Positions 17,186 to 26,192 are shown, counted from the stretch's first letter. The stretch is 64,000 bases of DNA from an uncultured Woeseiaceae bacterium (GCA_947259985.1 CAMYOJ010000019.1:1-64000), one strand, 5' to 3'. Numbers and translations are program-made. Notes: generated by a model from the letters alone, not told the origin.

Positions 17186-18330
17186 CAGTCGCCTTCCTCG
17201 GCATCCTTGATGGCGACAGCGGTTTCCGAGACTTCCTCGGGCACTGCATCGACGAGCGCGCCGCTCGCAACATAACCCTGGCCGACCGTAATGATCGTCG
17301 TAGTCTCGGGCAGGCCCGCGAGCCAGACCCCTTCATTGGAAGACAACGCAATGTCGGCCACCACAAATTCCACCTGGCCTTCGGTGTTGACGATCTTGAC
17401 GCCGACATTGCCGGCATCATCGAGCGTCAGCAGCGACGGAGAAATGCGGTGAGCGAGAACCTGCTCGGCCGGAATTCGAAGCTCGGCCGTGCCCCCCGCG
17501 CGCAGCGCACCATCACGATTGTCGACTTCGAGTTCGACTTCGAAGGTGCGTGTCGCCTCGTTCGCCACAGGCGCAACGTAGCGAATCCGGCCGCGCACTG
17601 TCTCGCCGGTTGCGAGAGATGCGGTTGCTTCATCGCCAACGCGAACATATCGCGCGTCGAACTCCGACAGGTTGGCTGAGACGATCACAGTGCGGTTGTC
17701 GACGAAGGTCGCAACCGGGTCGCCGAGTGAAACGAAATCGCCGATTTCCACGGCCCGTGCCTGAAGCGCGCCTGCGAACGGTGCACGTATCGTCATATAG
17801 GTCAGGTCGAGCCTGGCACGGGTCAGTTCGGCCTTTGCGGTTTCGAGCAACGCGATGGCTTCCTGCAGCTGCGCCTCGGATACGTAGCTCTCGGACTTCA
17901 GTCGTAACCGAGCATCGTACTCGACTTCGCGTTGTCGCACGGTCGCCTCGGCCTGGGCAAGCCGCGCCGAGCGATCGCGCTCGTCGAGTCGCACGATGAT
18001 GTCGCCTTTTTCGAGACTCGCGCCGCGCTCGGCACCTGTGTATACGATGCGACCGTCAGTCTCCGCCGCAAGGTTCACTATTCGGGCCGGGGCCGTCTTG
18101 CCGTTGACTACGATCGTCCGCATCACCGTCTCGGCGGATTGCGTGCGCACGCGCACGGCGTTCTCTGTTTCGGCTTTCCGCGCCTGGCTGCCCATGACCT
18201 GTTGCGCTTCCTCGTCGCCGCTGAGCTGACCGGACAGCAGCCAGATCGTGACGACCAGGACTATGCCGCCGGACATGAACCACGACTTGAATCGTTTGAT
18301 GCCGTTGTGTTGTTGCATCTTGTTGGTCAT
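17185..18330 (-). CDS. RND periplasmic adaptor with N-terminal membrane anchor
   Basis: 381 residues. Unlike the two other adaptors it has no lipobox. An uncleaved N-terminal helix (about 17-35, MSGGIVLVVTIWLLSG) anchors it. Then come the lipoyl halves (AAETDGRIVYTGAERGASLEKG and IRAPFAGALQARAVEIGDFV), a helical hairpin of about 125-165, and the beta-barrel. The start ATG overlaps the padR stop as ATGA, so translation is coupled to the repressor. It precedes its permease with a 1-bp overlap. Confidence 0.85.
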   Translation of the reverse strand: MTNKMQQHNGIKRFKSWFMSGGIVLVVTIWLLSGQLSGDEEAQQVMGSQARKAETENAVRVRTQSAETVMRTIVVNGKTAPARIVNLAAETDGRIVYTGAERGASLEKGDIIVRLDERDRSARLAQAEATVRQREVEYDARLRLKSESYVSEAQLQEAIALLETAKAELTRARLDLTYMTIRAPFAGALQARAVEIGDFVSLGDPVATFVDNRTVIVSANLSEFDARYVRVGDEATASLATGETVRGRIRYVAPVANEATRTFEVELEVDNRDGALRAGGTAELRIPAEQVLAHRISPSLLTLDDAGNVGVKIVNTEGQVEFVVADIALSSNEGVWLAGLPETTTIITVGQGYVASGALVDAVPEEVSETAVAIKDAEEGD

Positions 18331-18869
18331 CCCGTCGCCGATTTTTCCGCCTGCTCTTCGATGAGCGCGTGGCGGTTGTCGTTGATGTATTGCTCCATAG
18401 CGGCCGTCATGGCCTTGCCGAAGCCGAGCACGAATTGCATACCTTTCGACCAGTCGTTGGAATAGTTGGTTTCAATATCCCTGAACAGCTCCTGCAGGCG
18501 TTCGATGTCGCTGAGGCGGTTGTCGAGCACGGCCTCGACGTCTGCCGGGTCCATCAGGTCGGCGAAGCACATCATCGCGAGAAACTCGGAACGAACCTTG
18601 TGGCAAGGGGTGGTTTTCTGCAGCGCTTTCTGCAGGTACTGGCGGCCGTCGGCCGTTATGCGGTAGAGCTTGCGATCGGGCTTACCGTCCTGGGGGATCT
18701 CCTCACAGTCCACGAGTCCCTGCTCGGCCAGCGACGATAGCGCGGGGTAGATCGAGCCGTAACCGGCGGCGAAAAAATGCGCGAAGCTCGATTCGAACTG
18801 CTTCTTCAGGTCATAGCCCGAGGCCGCACCTTCGGTCAGCATGCCGAGACAAACAGTTTTTACGTCCAT
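18327..18869 (-). CDS. PadR-family transcriptional regulator
   Basis: 180 residues from the ATG at 18869 (MDVKTVCLGMLTEG), which is the usual PadR start; an in-frame start at 18899 would add ten residues that overlap the promoter. Residues 1-80 form the winged helix (GYDLKKQFESSF, GSIYPALSSLAEQGLV, DRKLYRITADGR). The C-terminal helical part (about 90-180) is the dimerisation arm of the PadR-s2 type. PadR proteins repress neighbouring genes and release DNA when they bind phenolic or drug-like ligands. As first gene of the padR-adaptor-permease operon it is most likely its autorepressor, controlling this RND pump. Confidence 0.88.
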   Translation of the reverse strand: MDVKTVCLGMLTEGAASGYDLKKQFESSFAHFFAAGYGSIYPALSSLAEQGLVDCEEIPQDGKPDRKLYRITADGRQYLQKALQKTTPCHKVRSEFLAMMCFADLMDPADVEAVLDNRLSDIERLQELFRDIETNYSNDWSKGMQFVLGFGKAMTAAMEQYINDNRHALIEEQAEKSATG

Positions 18870-18897
18870 CAGCCAATCGCGCGCGCGGCGCGACTCC

Positions 18898-18934
18898 ATA
18901 TATCGGGGCGATGTATAATATCAGTTCGATATAT
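18898..18934 (-). promoter_or_regulatory. PadR-operator-like inverted repeat and promoter region
   Basis: ATATATCG (18898-18905) and CGATATAT (18927-18934) are perfect 8-bp arms separated by 21 bp, immediately upstream of the padR start. The spacer contains TATTATAC on the minus strand, a -10-like box. PadR repressors usually bind AT-rich palindromes of this kind, so autoregulation is likely. Confidence 0.6.
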
Positions 18935-18964
18935 AAAGGCCAGTTTTTTTCGCGGAACTCCCTG

Positions 18965-20311
18965 CTAAGCGAAGCACTGCGCAAGGAACGGGTTCAGCAG
19001 GCGCTTCTCGGGGTCGAGCTGGCGGCGGATCTTGCGGAAAAACTCGAGCCGGCTGCCGTAAGCACGGGTCGCATATTCGGCTCGGAATGCCCGCGACTCG
19101 CTGAACAGCGGCGTGCCACCCCAGTTCTCGGCGAACTGGTTCAGGTCGATGACGAAGTCATCCCAGCCCTGGCGTTGTGTGGAGGTCGTCTGCAGCGCTA
19201 TGACGGCATCGTCGAAGGACGGCGACAACAACGCCGAGGGATCCTTGCCGACACGGAAACCGACGGCCGGCATGTCGCAGCGGTAGCCCGATCGCGCGAA
19301 GGTCTCCCGGCAGAATTCGGCGTAGGCTTTGACGACGAGCGAAAAATCGGAGGCCGGAAAGCACCAGGTCGAGTATTGCAGGTTGCCGGGTGTCTTGCGC
19401 CGGCGGCGGCCGCTGGCATTGTTGCCGTTCTTGACGAAACGCGTATTGACGAGTCCGTGTGTCGCCGCCGAGATGCTGTCGATAAGCTGGTAGCGCACTG
19501 AAGGTATTGGCACGACCCGGCTCAGGGATTTGAACACCTGCGGCAGGACGGTGCTTTCACCCCAGTCCTTGATTTTCCATGGCGCCTGGTAGGCATTCCC
19601 CGGCTCGGCTTCGTAGCGACGCAGGTCAAGGTAGACGCGATCCCGGTGTGGCAGCACGTAGAACTTCAGACCCACGTTAGCGTTGGATAAACGGTCCATA
19701 ACGTCGGCGAACTTGCCGGTGCTGACGCTGCGATGGCTGGCCGTAAACGTCGTAATCGGGCGAACCCGCAAGGTCGCTTCGTAAATGATGCCGAGCATCC
19801 CGTAACTGATGCGAAATGCGTGCAACAGGTGTTGCTGCTCTTCCGAGACGTTCATAACTCTGCCGCTGACCGTAATGACTTTCATGCTGACGACCTGGCT
19901 CGACAGGTAGCTGGCTTGCTCTCCGATTCCGGGCCCCATGCATGGCGCCGCCAGTGCGCCACCCAGGGTGCGTTCCGTCTGGTCGTGGCTGCCAATCAAT
20001 TCGAGCCCTTGATCGGCCAGCGCCGCCACGAGCGTGCCGAGACGCACGCCGGCTTCGGCCGTGACCGTGTGATTGTAGTTATCAATACTGATGATCCGGT
20101 CCAGTCCGGTCGTGTGGAGCACGGTGCCCGCAGGGCTTTCGTTGCAGTCGGTCGCTGCGCTGCCGGCGCCGCGGACGCGAATCGGCAGCGCGACGTTGGC
20201 GTCGGGCTCGAGGCAGCGCATGAGTTTTGCGAGGTTGGCGGGCGTGAAAATGCCCGGACTGGCGGCGCGCCGCACAAACCTTCCGGTGTCACGAAATCCA
20301 GTTGATTGCAT
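18965..20311 (-). CDS. FAD-linked oxidase, aldonolactone-oxidase-like (PCMH fold)
   Basis: 448 residues. The N-terminal FAD-binding PCMH domain (about 20-195) shows IRVRGAGSAATDC, a VTAEAGVRLGTLVAAL block and TLGGALAAPCMGPG, all typical of the VAO/GULO group. The C-terminal part (about 200-440) fits the D-arabinono-1,4-lactone oxidase cap and ends in LDPEKRLLNPFL, the usual closing motif. No His or Cys clearly placed for covalent flavin is evident; the usual site would be in the RVRGAGSA loop. The likely reaction is oxidation of an aldono- or sugar lactone/alcohol, substrate unknown. The predicted protein has no signal peptide and is cytosolic. It stands alone upstream of padR. Confidence 0.8.
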   Translation of the reverse strand: MQSTGFRDTGRFVRRAASPGIFTPANLAKLMRCLEPDANVALPIRVRGAGSAATDCNESPAGTVLHTTGLDRIISIDNYNHTVTAEAGVRLGTLVAALADQGLELIGSHDQTERTLGGALAAPCMGPGIGEQASYLSSQVVSMKVITVSGRVMNVSEEQQHLLHAFRISYGMLGIIYEATLRVRPITTFTASHRSVSTGKFADVMDRLSNANVGLKFYVLPHRDRVYLDLRRYEAEPGNAYQAPWKIKDWGESTVLPQVFKSLSRVVPIPSVRYQLIDSISAATHGLVNTRFVKNGNNASGRRRRKTPGNLQYSTWCFPASDFSLVVKAYAEFCRETFARSGYRCDMPAVGFRVGKDPSALLSPSFDDAVIALQTTSTQRQGWDDFVIDLNQFAENWGGTPLFSESRAFRAEYATRAYGSRLEFFRKIRRQLDPEKRLLNPFLAQCFA

Positions 20312-20352
20312 CGATGTCTCCAGCCGTAATGATCCCTTGCCAAAGACACCTT

Positions 20353-20372
20353 CCGGACGCGGCCGCGTCCGG
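20353..20372. repeat. 20-bp perfect palindrome
   Basis: CCGGACGCGGCCGCGTCCGG is a perfect 20-bp palindrome. It lies in the 231-bp gap between the divergent oxidase and phospholipase D genes. It may be an operator or a DNA hairpin. The remainder of the gap shows no gene. Confidence 0.55.
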
Positions 20373-20542
20373 TTTCGCTCGGTAACCCCGCTGTCGTAGG
20401 TAGGACCCTTAGACCGGTGGCTTTGCGACGCTGTCTTTCGACAGGTGTGCCTTTGTCATACGAGGCCTGATCGTTGCATAGTCACACCAAGCTTGCAATG
20501 AAACCGGTTCACGAAAAGTTATTCTGTTAAATTCGCAATCGA

Positions 20543-22048
20543 ATGGGGATGTTAACGACACTGGTCGGCACACGCCTGCCGCCGAAATACCAGAAGTTCT
20601 TCAAGTTGCCGAAGCGCCAGGCGTCCTGGAAGTACCCGGACACGGACGACACGCTTCTCGGCAAGGCGGCCATTCGCTGGCTCGGTCGTCACGACACCGG
20701 CAGCGGTGTGTTGCGGCTCGATTCCGGCGGGGATGCACTCGGCATGCGGCTTGGCCTGATCGACCGCGCCGAGCGCTCGATCGATATCCAGAGTTACCTT
20801 GTAAAGGACGACATCAGCGGTAATTTAGTCGGGCTGCGGCTGGCTGCGGCAGCAGACCGCGGTGTCCGCGTGCGCCTGTTGATGGACGACGCGCTGACCC
20901 AGGAGGTCGATGCGGGCCTGCTTTCACTGGACGATCACGACAACATCGAGGTCCGCGTGTTCAACCCTTTCCCGCGGCGTCGCTCGCGACTGATCAGTTT
21001 CATCGCGAACTTCAATATCCTGAACCGCCGCATGCACAACAAGTCGTTCACGGTCGATAACCAGGTGACGATTGTCGGCGGCAGGAATATCGCCGATGAG
21101 TACTTTCAGTCGGGCGGCGAATCCGAGTTTATCGACGAGGACCTGCTCGCCATCGGCCCGGTCGTCGACGATGTCTCGGACGGTTTCGACGAATACTGGA
21201 ATTCACCGGAAGCGATTCCCATGAATGTGTTCGATGCGATAGTGCCGCACAGCTCAGTCAAAGAATCGGCCGAGGAAGGCCGCAAATTCCTCGAACGGCA
21301 CAGCGACACCGCGTTCCTGCAGAGCATCAATGGCGACCTCGCGGAGCAATTGGTCAACGGGGACCTGGTGCTGCTGCCCGCCGAGGCCGCCGTCGTTCTC
21401 GACTACCCCGACACGATCCGCCGGCTGCTGCCGCGGTCCGCGAGTATCACCAGCACGTTCCTGAGACAGATGGCGGTGGCCGCGTCGGATGAACTGATCG
21501 TCATATCGCCGTACTTCGTGCCCCAGCAGCGGGGCGTCGAACTATTCGCGGAGCTGGTGAAGAGGGGCGTACGTGTGGTGATCATCAGCAACTCGCTGGC
21601 GTCGACCAATCACCTGAGCGTGCACGCCGTTTACGCGCGCTATCGCAAACCGCTGTTGAAACAAGGCGTGGAACTGTACGAGCTTCGTCCACATGCCGGC
21701 GGTGGCGAGTCGACGACCCAGCTAACCCTGCACTCCAAGGTCGCAACGGTAGATCGCAGCAAGGTGTTCGTCGGTTCCTTCAATCTCGATCCACGGTCCC
21801 TGTACCTGAACACCGAGATGGGCATGGTCGTTGACTGCAGCGAACTGGCAAGTTCCATGGCCGAGAGTATCCTCGATACGCTGCCCGATTTTGCGTACAA
21901 GCTGCAGCTGTCCGAGAAGGGTCGTCTCGAGTGGCTGTTGCAGGCAGCGAGTGGTGACGAAGTGATCACGACCGAGCCGAGAACGACCTGGTGGCGCCGT
22001 TTCAAGACGAAGTTGCTGAGTTTCCTGCCAATCGAAGGCCAGATGTAA
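20543..22048 (+). CDS. phospholipase D family protein, cardiolipin synthase C-like
   Basis: 501 residues with two HKD motifs: HNKSFTVD (H165, K167, D172) and HSKVATVD (H397, K399, D404), each followed by the GG/GSFN glycine-asparagine segment. The opening LRLDSGGDALGMRLGLIDRAERSIDIQ and DRGVRVRLLMDDA are characteristic of the YmdC/ClsC branch, which makes cardiolipin from phosphatidylglycerol and phosphatidylethanolamine at the inner membrane. There is no signal peptide or clear membrane helix, so it is peripheral. Two ATG codons (20543, 20549) are usable. E. coli ClsC acts with an adjacent ymdB gene, absent here, so the assignment of reaction is by homology pattern only. Confidence 0.8.
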   Translation: MGMLTTLVGTRLPPKYQKFFKLPKRQASWKYPDTDDTLLGKAAIRWLGRHDTGSGVLRLDSGGDALGMRLGLIDRAERSIDIQSYLVKDDISGNLVGLRLAAAADRGVRVRLLMDDALTQEVDAGLLSLDDHDNIEVRVFNPFPRRRSRLISFIANFNILNRRMHNKSFTVDNQVTIVGGRNIADEYFQSGGESEFIDEDLLAIGPVVDDVSDGFDEYWNSPEAIPMNVFDAIVPHSSVKESAEEGRKFLERHSDTAFLQSINGDLAEQLVNGDLVLLPAEAAVVLDYPDTIRRLLPRSASITSTFLRQMAVAASDELIVISPYFVPQQRGVELFAELVKRGVRVVIISNSLASTNHLSVHAVYARYRKPLLKQGVELYELRPHAGGGESTTQLTLHSKVATVDRSKVFVGSFNLDPRSLYLNTEMGMVVDCSELASSMAESILDTLPDFAYKLQLSEKGRLEWLLQAASGDEVITTEPRTTWWRRFKTKLLSFLPIEGQM

Positions 22049-22113
22049 CGAGTTGTCAACGCGCCTCGCAATGCCTGACAATGGCTGCCCCGAAGAATGT
22101 CGAGGAGCATGCC

Positions 22114-22971
22114 ATGCGATGGCGAGGCGGCAGGCGCAGTTCGAATATTGAGGACCGGCGTGGCGCGCGCAGGACCCCGAAACTACTGGGCGGCGGCATC
22201 GGTACGATCGTGTTGATCCTCGTCGCGATGTATTTCGGTGTCGATCCGACCCCTTTGCTGCAGGGCATGCAAAGCAGCCAGTCTGCGTCCACGAGCGGCA
22301 CGCGGCCGACGGCCGACGAACTCAGGAACGATCCACTCGCAGACATGGTCTCCGTGGTCATCGCGGACACCGAAGACGTCTGGAGCGAGATATTCGCGCG
22401 CCAGGGCCGGCGTTACGAGGAACCGGTCCTGGTACTGTTTACGGGCGCGACGCGCTCGGCCTGCGGGCTTGGCCAGGCCGCGATGGGGCCGTTCTATTGC
22501 CCGGCCGACCAAAAAGCCTACATTGACCTCGGCTTTTACGAGCAAATGCGTACTCGATTCCGGGCCCCGGGGGACTTTGCCCAGGCTTACGTCATCGCCC
22601 ACGAAATCGGTCACCATGTGCAAAACCTGCTCGGGATCTCTGGCGAGGTACACAGGATGAAGCAGAATCTGAGCGAGGCCGAAGGCAACGCGCTCTCGGT
22701 AAAGCTCGAACTGCAGGCAGACTGCCTCGCCGGAGTCTGGGCGAACCAGGCGGACCGTGCGCGCAGTATCCTCGAGGCGGGTGATGTCGACGAAGCGCTC
22801 AACGCTGCGAGCGCGATCGGTGACGACACGCTGCAAAGACAGAGCCGCGGTACAGTCGTGCCCGAGTCGTTCACGCACGGCACGTCGGCGCAGCGAAAAC
22901 GCTGGTTCCGTACGGGGCTGGAAAGCGGCGATCCTGACAGCTGCGATACTTTCAGTGCCGAACGTAGCTGA
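22114..22971 (+). CDS. YpfJ-type neutral zinc metallopeptidase
   Basis: 285 residues. The ATG at 22114 (MRWRGGRRSSNIEDRRG) matches the family's conserved start. A single membrane helix (about 27-42) follows, then a periplasmic domain with the zinc motif HEIGHHVQN (H163, E164, H167), plus the family's ADQKAYIDLGFY and ELQADCLAGVWA, the latter giving the third zinc ligand. The cysteines in the CGLG and FYCP segments (about 117 and 129) are conserved in the family. The function of YpfJ proteins is not established; they are predicted membrane-anchored proteases. It overlaps the start of the dehydratase gene by 17 bp. Confidence 0.85.
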   Translation: MRWRGGRRSSNIEDRRGARRTPKLLGGGIGTIVLILVAMYFGVDPTPLLQGMQSSQSASTSGTRPTADELRNDPLADMVSVVIADTEDVWSEIFARQGRRYEEPVLVLFTGATRSACGLGQAAMGPFYCPADQKAYIDLGFYEQMRTRFRAPGDFAQAYVIAHEIGHHVQNLLGISGEVHRMKQNLSEAEGNALSVKLELQADCLAGVWANQADRARSILEAGDVDEALNAASAIGDDTLQRQSRGTVVPESFTHGTSAQRKRWFRTGLESGDPDSCDTFSAERS

Positions 22972-23932
22972 GTCCACTGTCGATCGTGTAGCGCGCGAGT
23001 CCCGCGAGGCGGCGCGTCGAATCGCGGACTTCGTGCGGCGTACGCCTCTCGTTTTTTCAGAGGCTTTCAGCGACGAGCTCGGCGCGAAAGTCTATTTCAA
23101 GCTCGAGAATCGGCAGACGACAGGGTCGTTCAAGCTTCGAGGCGCCACCAATCGACTCATGCTGCTCGACGAACAGCATCGAGCATCCGGTTGTGTCGCC
23201 GCTTCGAGTGGCAATCACGGCGCCGCAGTCGCGTCGGCGATGCAACGGCTCGGAATAAGCGGCGTCATCTTCGTTCCGGAACAGACGTCGACCGCAAAGG
23301 TGGCGGCGATACGCGGATACGGTGGTGACGTCCGCTTCTTCGGCACCGATGGTCTCGACACCGAGGAACATGCGCGCCGATTTGCCGTCGAAAACGGCAT
23401 GACTTACCTGTCCCCCTATAACGATGAGGCTGTAATCGTGGGACAAGGCAGCTGCGGCGTCGAGATCCTCGAGGATCTTCCGGATGTCGACATGGCTTTC
23501 GTCGCCGTCGGCGGCGGCGGCCTGATCGGGGGCGTCGGCAGCGTGCTCAAGGCGCATGACGCCGGGATTCGCGTCATCGGCTGCCAGCCCGCGGCGTCCC
23601 CGGTCATGGCGCGTTCGATCGAGGCCGGCGAAATCCTCGAGATGCCCAGTGAAGCAACGCTGTCGGACGGCACCGCCGGCGGGATCGAGGCTGGTGCCAT
23701 TACGTTTCCCCTCAACCAGGCCGTCGTCGACGAATTCGTGATCGTCGACGAAGAACAGATCGCATCTGCAATGCGTCATTACATGGATCAGGAGGGCGAT
23801 CGCATAGAGGGCGCGGCGGGTGTCGCGGTCGCTGCTCTGCAAATGACTGAAGTCCGCGGTCGCACGGTTGTGGTCGTCATCTGTGGTGGCAATATCAGCG
23901 ACGAGATACTCGAGAGCGTGAGGACAGGATGA
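22955..23932 (+). CDS. threonine/serine dehydratase-type PLP enzyme
   Basis: 325 residues. It is fold type II, with the PLP lysine in TTGSFKLRGA (K60), the phosphate-binding glycine loop VAVGGGGLIGG and SSGNHGAAVA. The length and lack of an ACT domain fit the catabolic TdcB/serine racemase group, which deaminates L-threonine or L-serine to the 2-oxo acid. I chose the GTG at 22955 as start because translation from any earlier codon passes through the metallopeptidase gene in another frame and looks random. The start therefore lies inside the upstream gene by 17 bp and the stop overlaps the amidohydrolase ATG by 4 bp, so all three are coupled. Serine racemase activity cannot be ruled out. Confidence 0.8.
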   Translation: MPNVAESTVDRVARESREAARRIADFVRRTPLVFSEAFSDELGAKVYFKLENRQTTGSFKLRGATNRLMLLDEQHRASGCVAASSGNHGAAVASAMQRLGISGVIFVPEQTSTAKVAAIRGYGGDVRFFGTDGLDTEEHARRFAVENGMTYLSPYNDEAVIVGQGSCGVEILEDLPDVDMAFVAVGGGGLIGGVGSVLKAHDAGIRVIGCQPAASPVMARSIEAGEILEMPSEATLSDGTAGGIEAGAITFPLNQAVVDEFVIVDEEQIASAMRHYMDQEGDRIEGAAGVAVAALQMTEVRGRTVVVVICGGNISDEILESVRTG

Positions 23933-25281
23933 CGAAGCGGTTTCTTATATTCCTCATGGGGATGACGGCAATTGGCACTGCGAATTTGTCCATCGCGGAC
24001 ACAACGGCATTCGTCAACGTCAATGTCGTTCCGATGTCGACCGAGACGGTCCTCGAAAAACAGACCGTGATCGTCGAGAACGGCCTTATTACGCGTGTCG
24101 GCAGCGTCGACCAGGTGCGGATTCCCGAGGAGGCGCGCGCCGTCGACGGCACCGATCGTTTCCTGATGCCGGGCCTGGCCGAAATGCATGCACACGTGCC
24201 CGATACGCAGTCCAGCGAGCTCGATCGCTATTTCAGCCTGTTTGTTGCCAACGGCGTCACGACAATTCGTGGGATGCTGGGGCGCCCATCGCACCTCGAG
24301 TTGCGCCGACAACTGCGCGACGGCGAGGTTTTCGGCCCACGGCTGATTACGTCGGGTCCGTCGCTGAACGGTCGTTCCGTGTCGGGCGAAGCGGACGCAC
24401 GTCGACAGGTGCGCGAGCAAGCGGCGGCCGGATACGATTTCATCAAGGTACACCCCGGTCTCAGTGGCGAGGAATTCAAGGCGCTGGCGGAGACTGCCAA
24501 TGAGCTCGGCATCCCGTTCGCCGGGCATGTTCCGGTAGCCGCCGGCCTCGATACGGCGCTCCGGCTGAATATGGCGACTATCGATCATCTCGACGGCTAC
24601 CTCGTTGCGCTGCTGCCGCCCGACAGCCACGAGTCCGGCGGTTACGGCGGCTTCTTCGATGTGCTGCTGGCCGCCGATCTCGAGGCGGATAAGATCGACG
24701 AAGTCGCGGCGGCGACTGCCGCAGCCGGTACCTGGAACGTGCCCACCCAGGTACTGATCGAGCAGCGCGTCGATGCAACGCCCGTCGAGGAATTGAGACT
24801 GCGCCCGGAAATGAAATACATGCCGGCCGAGACGGTGGACAGCTGGGTTGCGGCCAAGAACGGGCAGCTTGCCGAGCGTGGCTTCGATGCGGAAACGGCG
24901 GCACTGGCGATCAAGCTGCGGCGCAGCCTGATACTGGCACTGCACGAGGCAGGCGCGGGTTTGTTGCTCGGATCCGACGCACCGCAGGTCTTCAACGTGC
25001 CCGGCTTCTCGCTGCACCGCGAGCTCGATGTCCTCGTGCAGTCAGGGCTTACGCCGTACGAAGCACTCAGCACGGGCACGACAGCCGTAGCCGAATTCCT
25101 CGGCACCAACACCGGGACGGTCGAGGCCGGCAAGTCCGCGGACTTGCTACTCCTCGATGCAAACCCACTCGAGGACATTCGCAATAGCCATCGGATCCAC
25201 GGCGTCATGTTGCGCGGCAAGTGGCTCTCTGCGACGCGTCTCGACGAAATGCTCGCCGCCTATGCCATGGGTCTTCCCTAG
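23929..25281 (+). CDS. exported amidohydrolase-family protein
   Basis: 450 residues with a cleavable signal peptide (about 1-23, ending SIADT). The metal-dependent amidohydrolase barrel shows HxH in EMHAHV (H87, H89), a Lys in FIKVHPG (the usual carbamylated-lysine position), FAGHVP and TIDHLDGY for the next histidines, and the Asp of LLLGSDAPQ. The C-terminal FLGTNTGTVEAGKSADLLLLDANPL is the typical closing beta-sandwich strand. The nearest known activities are peptidases and imidazolone or prolidase-like hydrolases exported to the periplasm. Substrate unknown. Its ATG overlaps the dehydratase stop, but a metabolic link is not evident. Confidence 0.82.
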   Translation: MTKRFLIFLMGMTAIGTANLSIADTTAFVNVNVVPMSTETVLEKQTVIVENGLITRVGSVDQVRIPEEARAVDGTDRFLMPGLAEMHAHVPDTQSSELDRYFSLFVANGVTTIRGMLGRPSHLELRRQLRDGEVFGPRLITSGPSLNGRSVSGEADARRQVREQAAAGYDFIKVHPGLSGEEFKALAETANELGIPFAGHVPVAAGLDTALRLNMATIDHLDGYLVALLPPDSHESGGYGGFFDVLLAADLEADKIDEVAAATAAAGTWNVPTQVLIEQRVDATPVEELRLRPEMKYMPAETVDSWVAAKNGQLAERGFDAETAALAIKLRRSLILALHEAGAGLLLGSDAPQVFNVPGFSLHRELDVLVQSGLTPYEALSTGTTAVAEFLGTNTGTVEAGKSADLLLLDANPLEDIRNSHRIHGVMLRGKWLSATRLDEMLAAYAMGLP

Positions 25282-25345
25282 ATTGCAACCAAAACGCCAC
25301 GACGAGCGTCTAATCGGTATCAATCGTCAAGACGAGGGATTCCTT

Positions 25346-26056
25346 ATGCGCAGCTTTATCGTAATGGCCATGTTTCTGGCCAGTTTTGCACACGCGGCAT
25401 GGACCGACTATGAAGAGGTTCGCGATCTTGCGCTCGATGCCGAGGGCATAAGCGAACTGGATATCCGCGCCGGTGCCGGGAGTCTGGATGTCCGGGGTGT
25501 TGACGGTCAGGACAGCATCATCGTCAAGGCAACGATCATCGTCGTGGACGCCGACGAGGATGAGGCCGCCAGGATTATCGCCAGGAAGTTGGAGCTGTCG
25601 CTCGACGAGCGTGACGGAAAAGCCATTCTGAAATCGGACTTCGACGGTGGCTTCATGGGTTCCGGTCCAAATGCGAGAATCGATCTCGAGGTAAGCATGC
25701 CGGCCGGGCTGGCCCTGAATGTCGACGATGGTTCCGGCTCTGTCGATGTCAGGGACGTGGCGGCCGACGTGAGGATCGACGATGGCTCGGGTTCGATCGA
25801 CGTTGAGAACGTCGCGAATCTCGTCATCGACGACGGCTCGGGTTCGATCGACGTCGAAGGCGCGGCCGGCGATGTCAATATCACGGACGGTTCGGGCAGC
25901 ATCAGCGTACGCGGTGTGGCGGGCAGCGTCACGATTGACGATGGTTCCGGTAGCATCAAGGTCAGCGATGTCGAAGAAGACCTGATTATCGTCGATGATG
26001 GCAGTGGCGGACTCAAATTCTCCGACATCCGTGGCAAGGTCGAGCAGGATACCTGA
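25346..26056 (+). CDS. DUF4097-type periplasmic beta-helix protein with DDGSGS repeats
   Basis: 236 residues. Residues 1-18 are a signal peptide ending in AHA. Residues 38-120 hold the DUF4097-like beta-strand domain. From residue 127 there are six repeats of about 18 residues, each beginning (D/T)DGSGS followed by a V/I-rich strand, e.g. DDGSGSIDVENVANLVI, which fit one rung of a right-handed beta-helix. DUF4097 proteins are putative adhesins or envelope-stress components. The DNA repeats are near-identical in places (GGCTCGGGTTCGATCGACGT occurs twice about 57 bp apart), so recombination could change the repeat number. The ATG at 25346 is preceded by a GAGGGATTCCTT site. A terminator follows. 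Confidence 0.75.
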   Translation: MRSFIVMAMFLASFAHAAWTDYEEVRDLALDAEGISELDIRAGAGSLDVRGVDGQDSIIVKATIIVVDADEDEAARIIARKLELSLDERDGKAILKSDFDGGFMGSGPNARIDLEVSMPAGLALNVDDGSGSVDVRDVAADVRIDDGSGSIDVENVANLVIDDGSGSIDVEGAAGDVNITDGSGSISVRGVAGSVTIDDGSGSIKVSDVEEDLIIVDDGSGGLKFSDIRGKVEQDT

Positions 26057-26090
26057 GTCGATACACTCATAACTCACTGTGATCGTTAAC

Positions 26091-26124
26091 AAAAAGGGCC
26101 CGCAGCATGCTGCGAGCCCTTTTC
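26091..26124 (+). terminator. Rho-independent terminator
   Basis: AAGGGC-C-CGCAG-CATG-CTGCG-A-GCCCTT forms an 11-bp stem with one opposed mismatch and is followed by a T-run (26120-26123). A-rich sequence on the left would let it work in both directions. It ends the DUF4097 transcript. Confidence 0.85.
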
Positions 26125-26192
26125 TCATGCCCGGCACATCGAGCGTGCTGCTAGAATTGAATCAAACACGGCAATCTGCATGGGGAGGCTCA

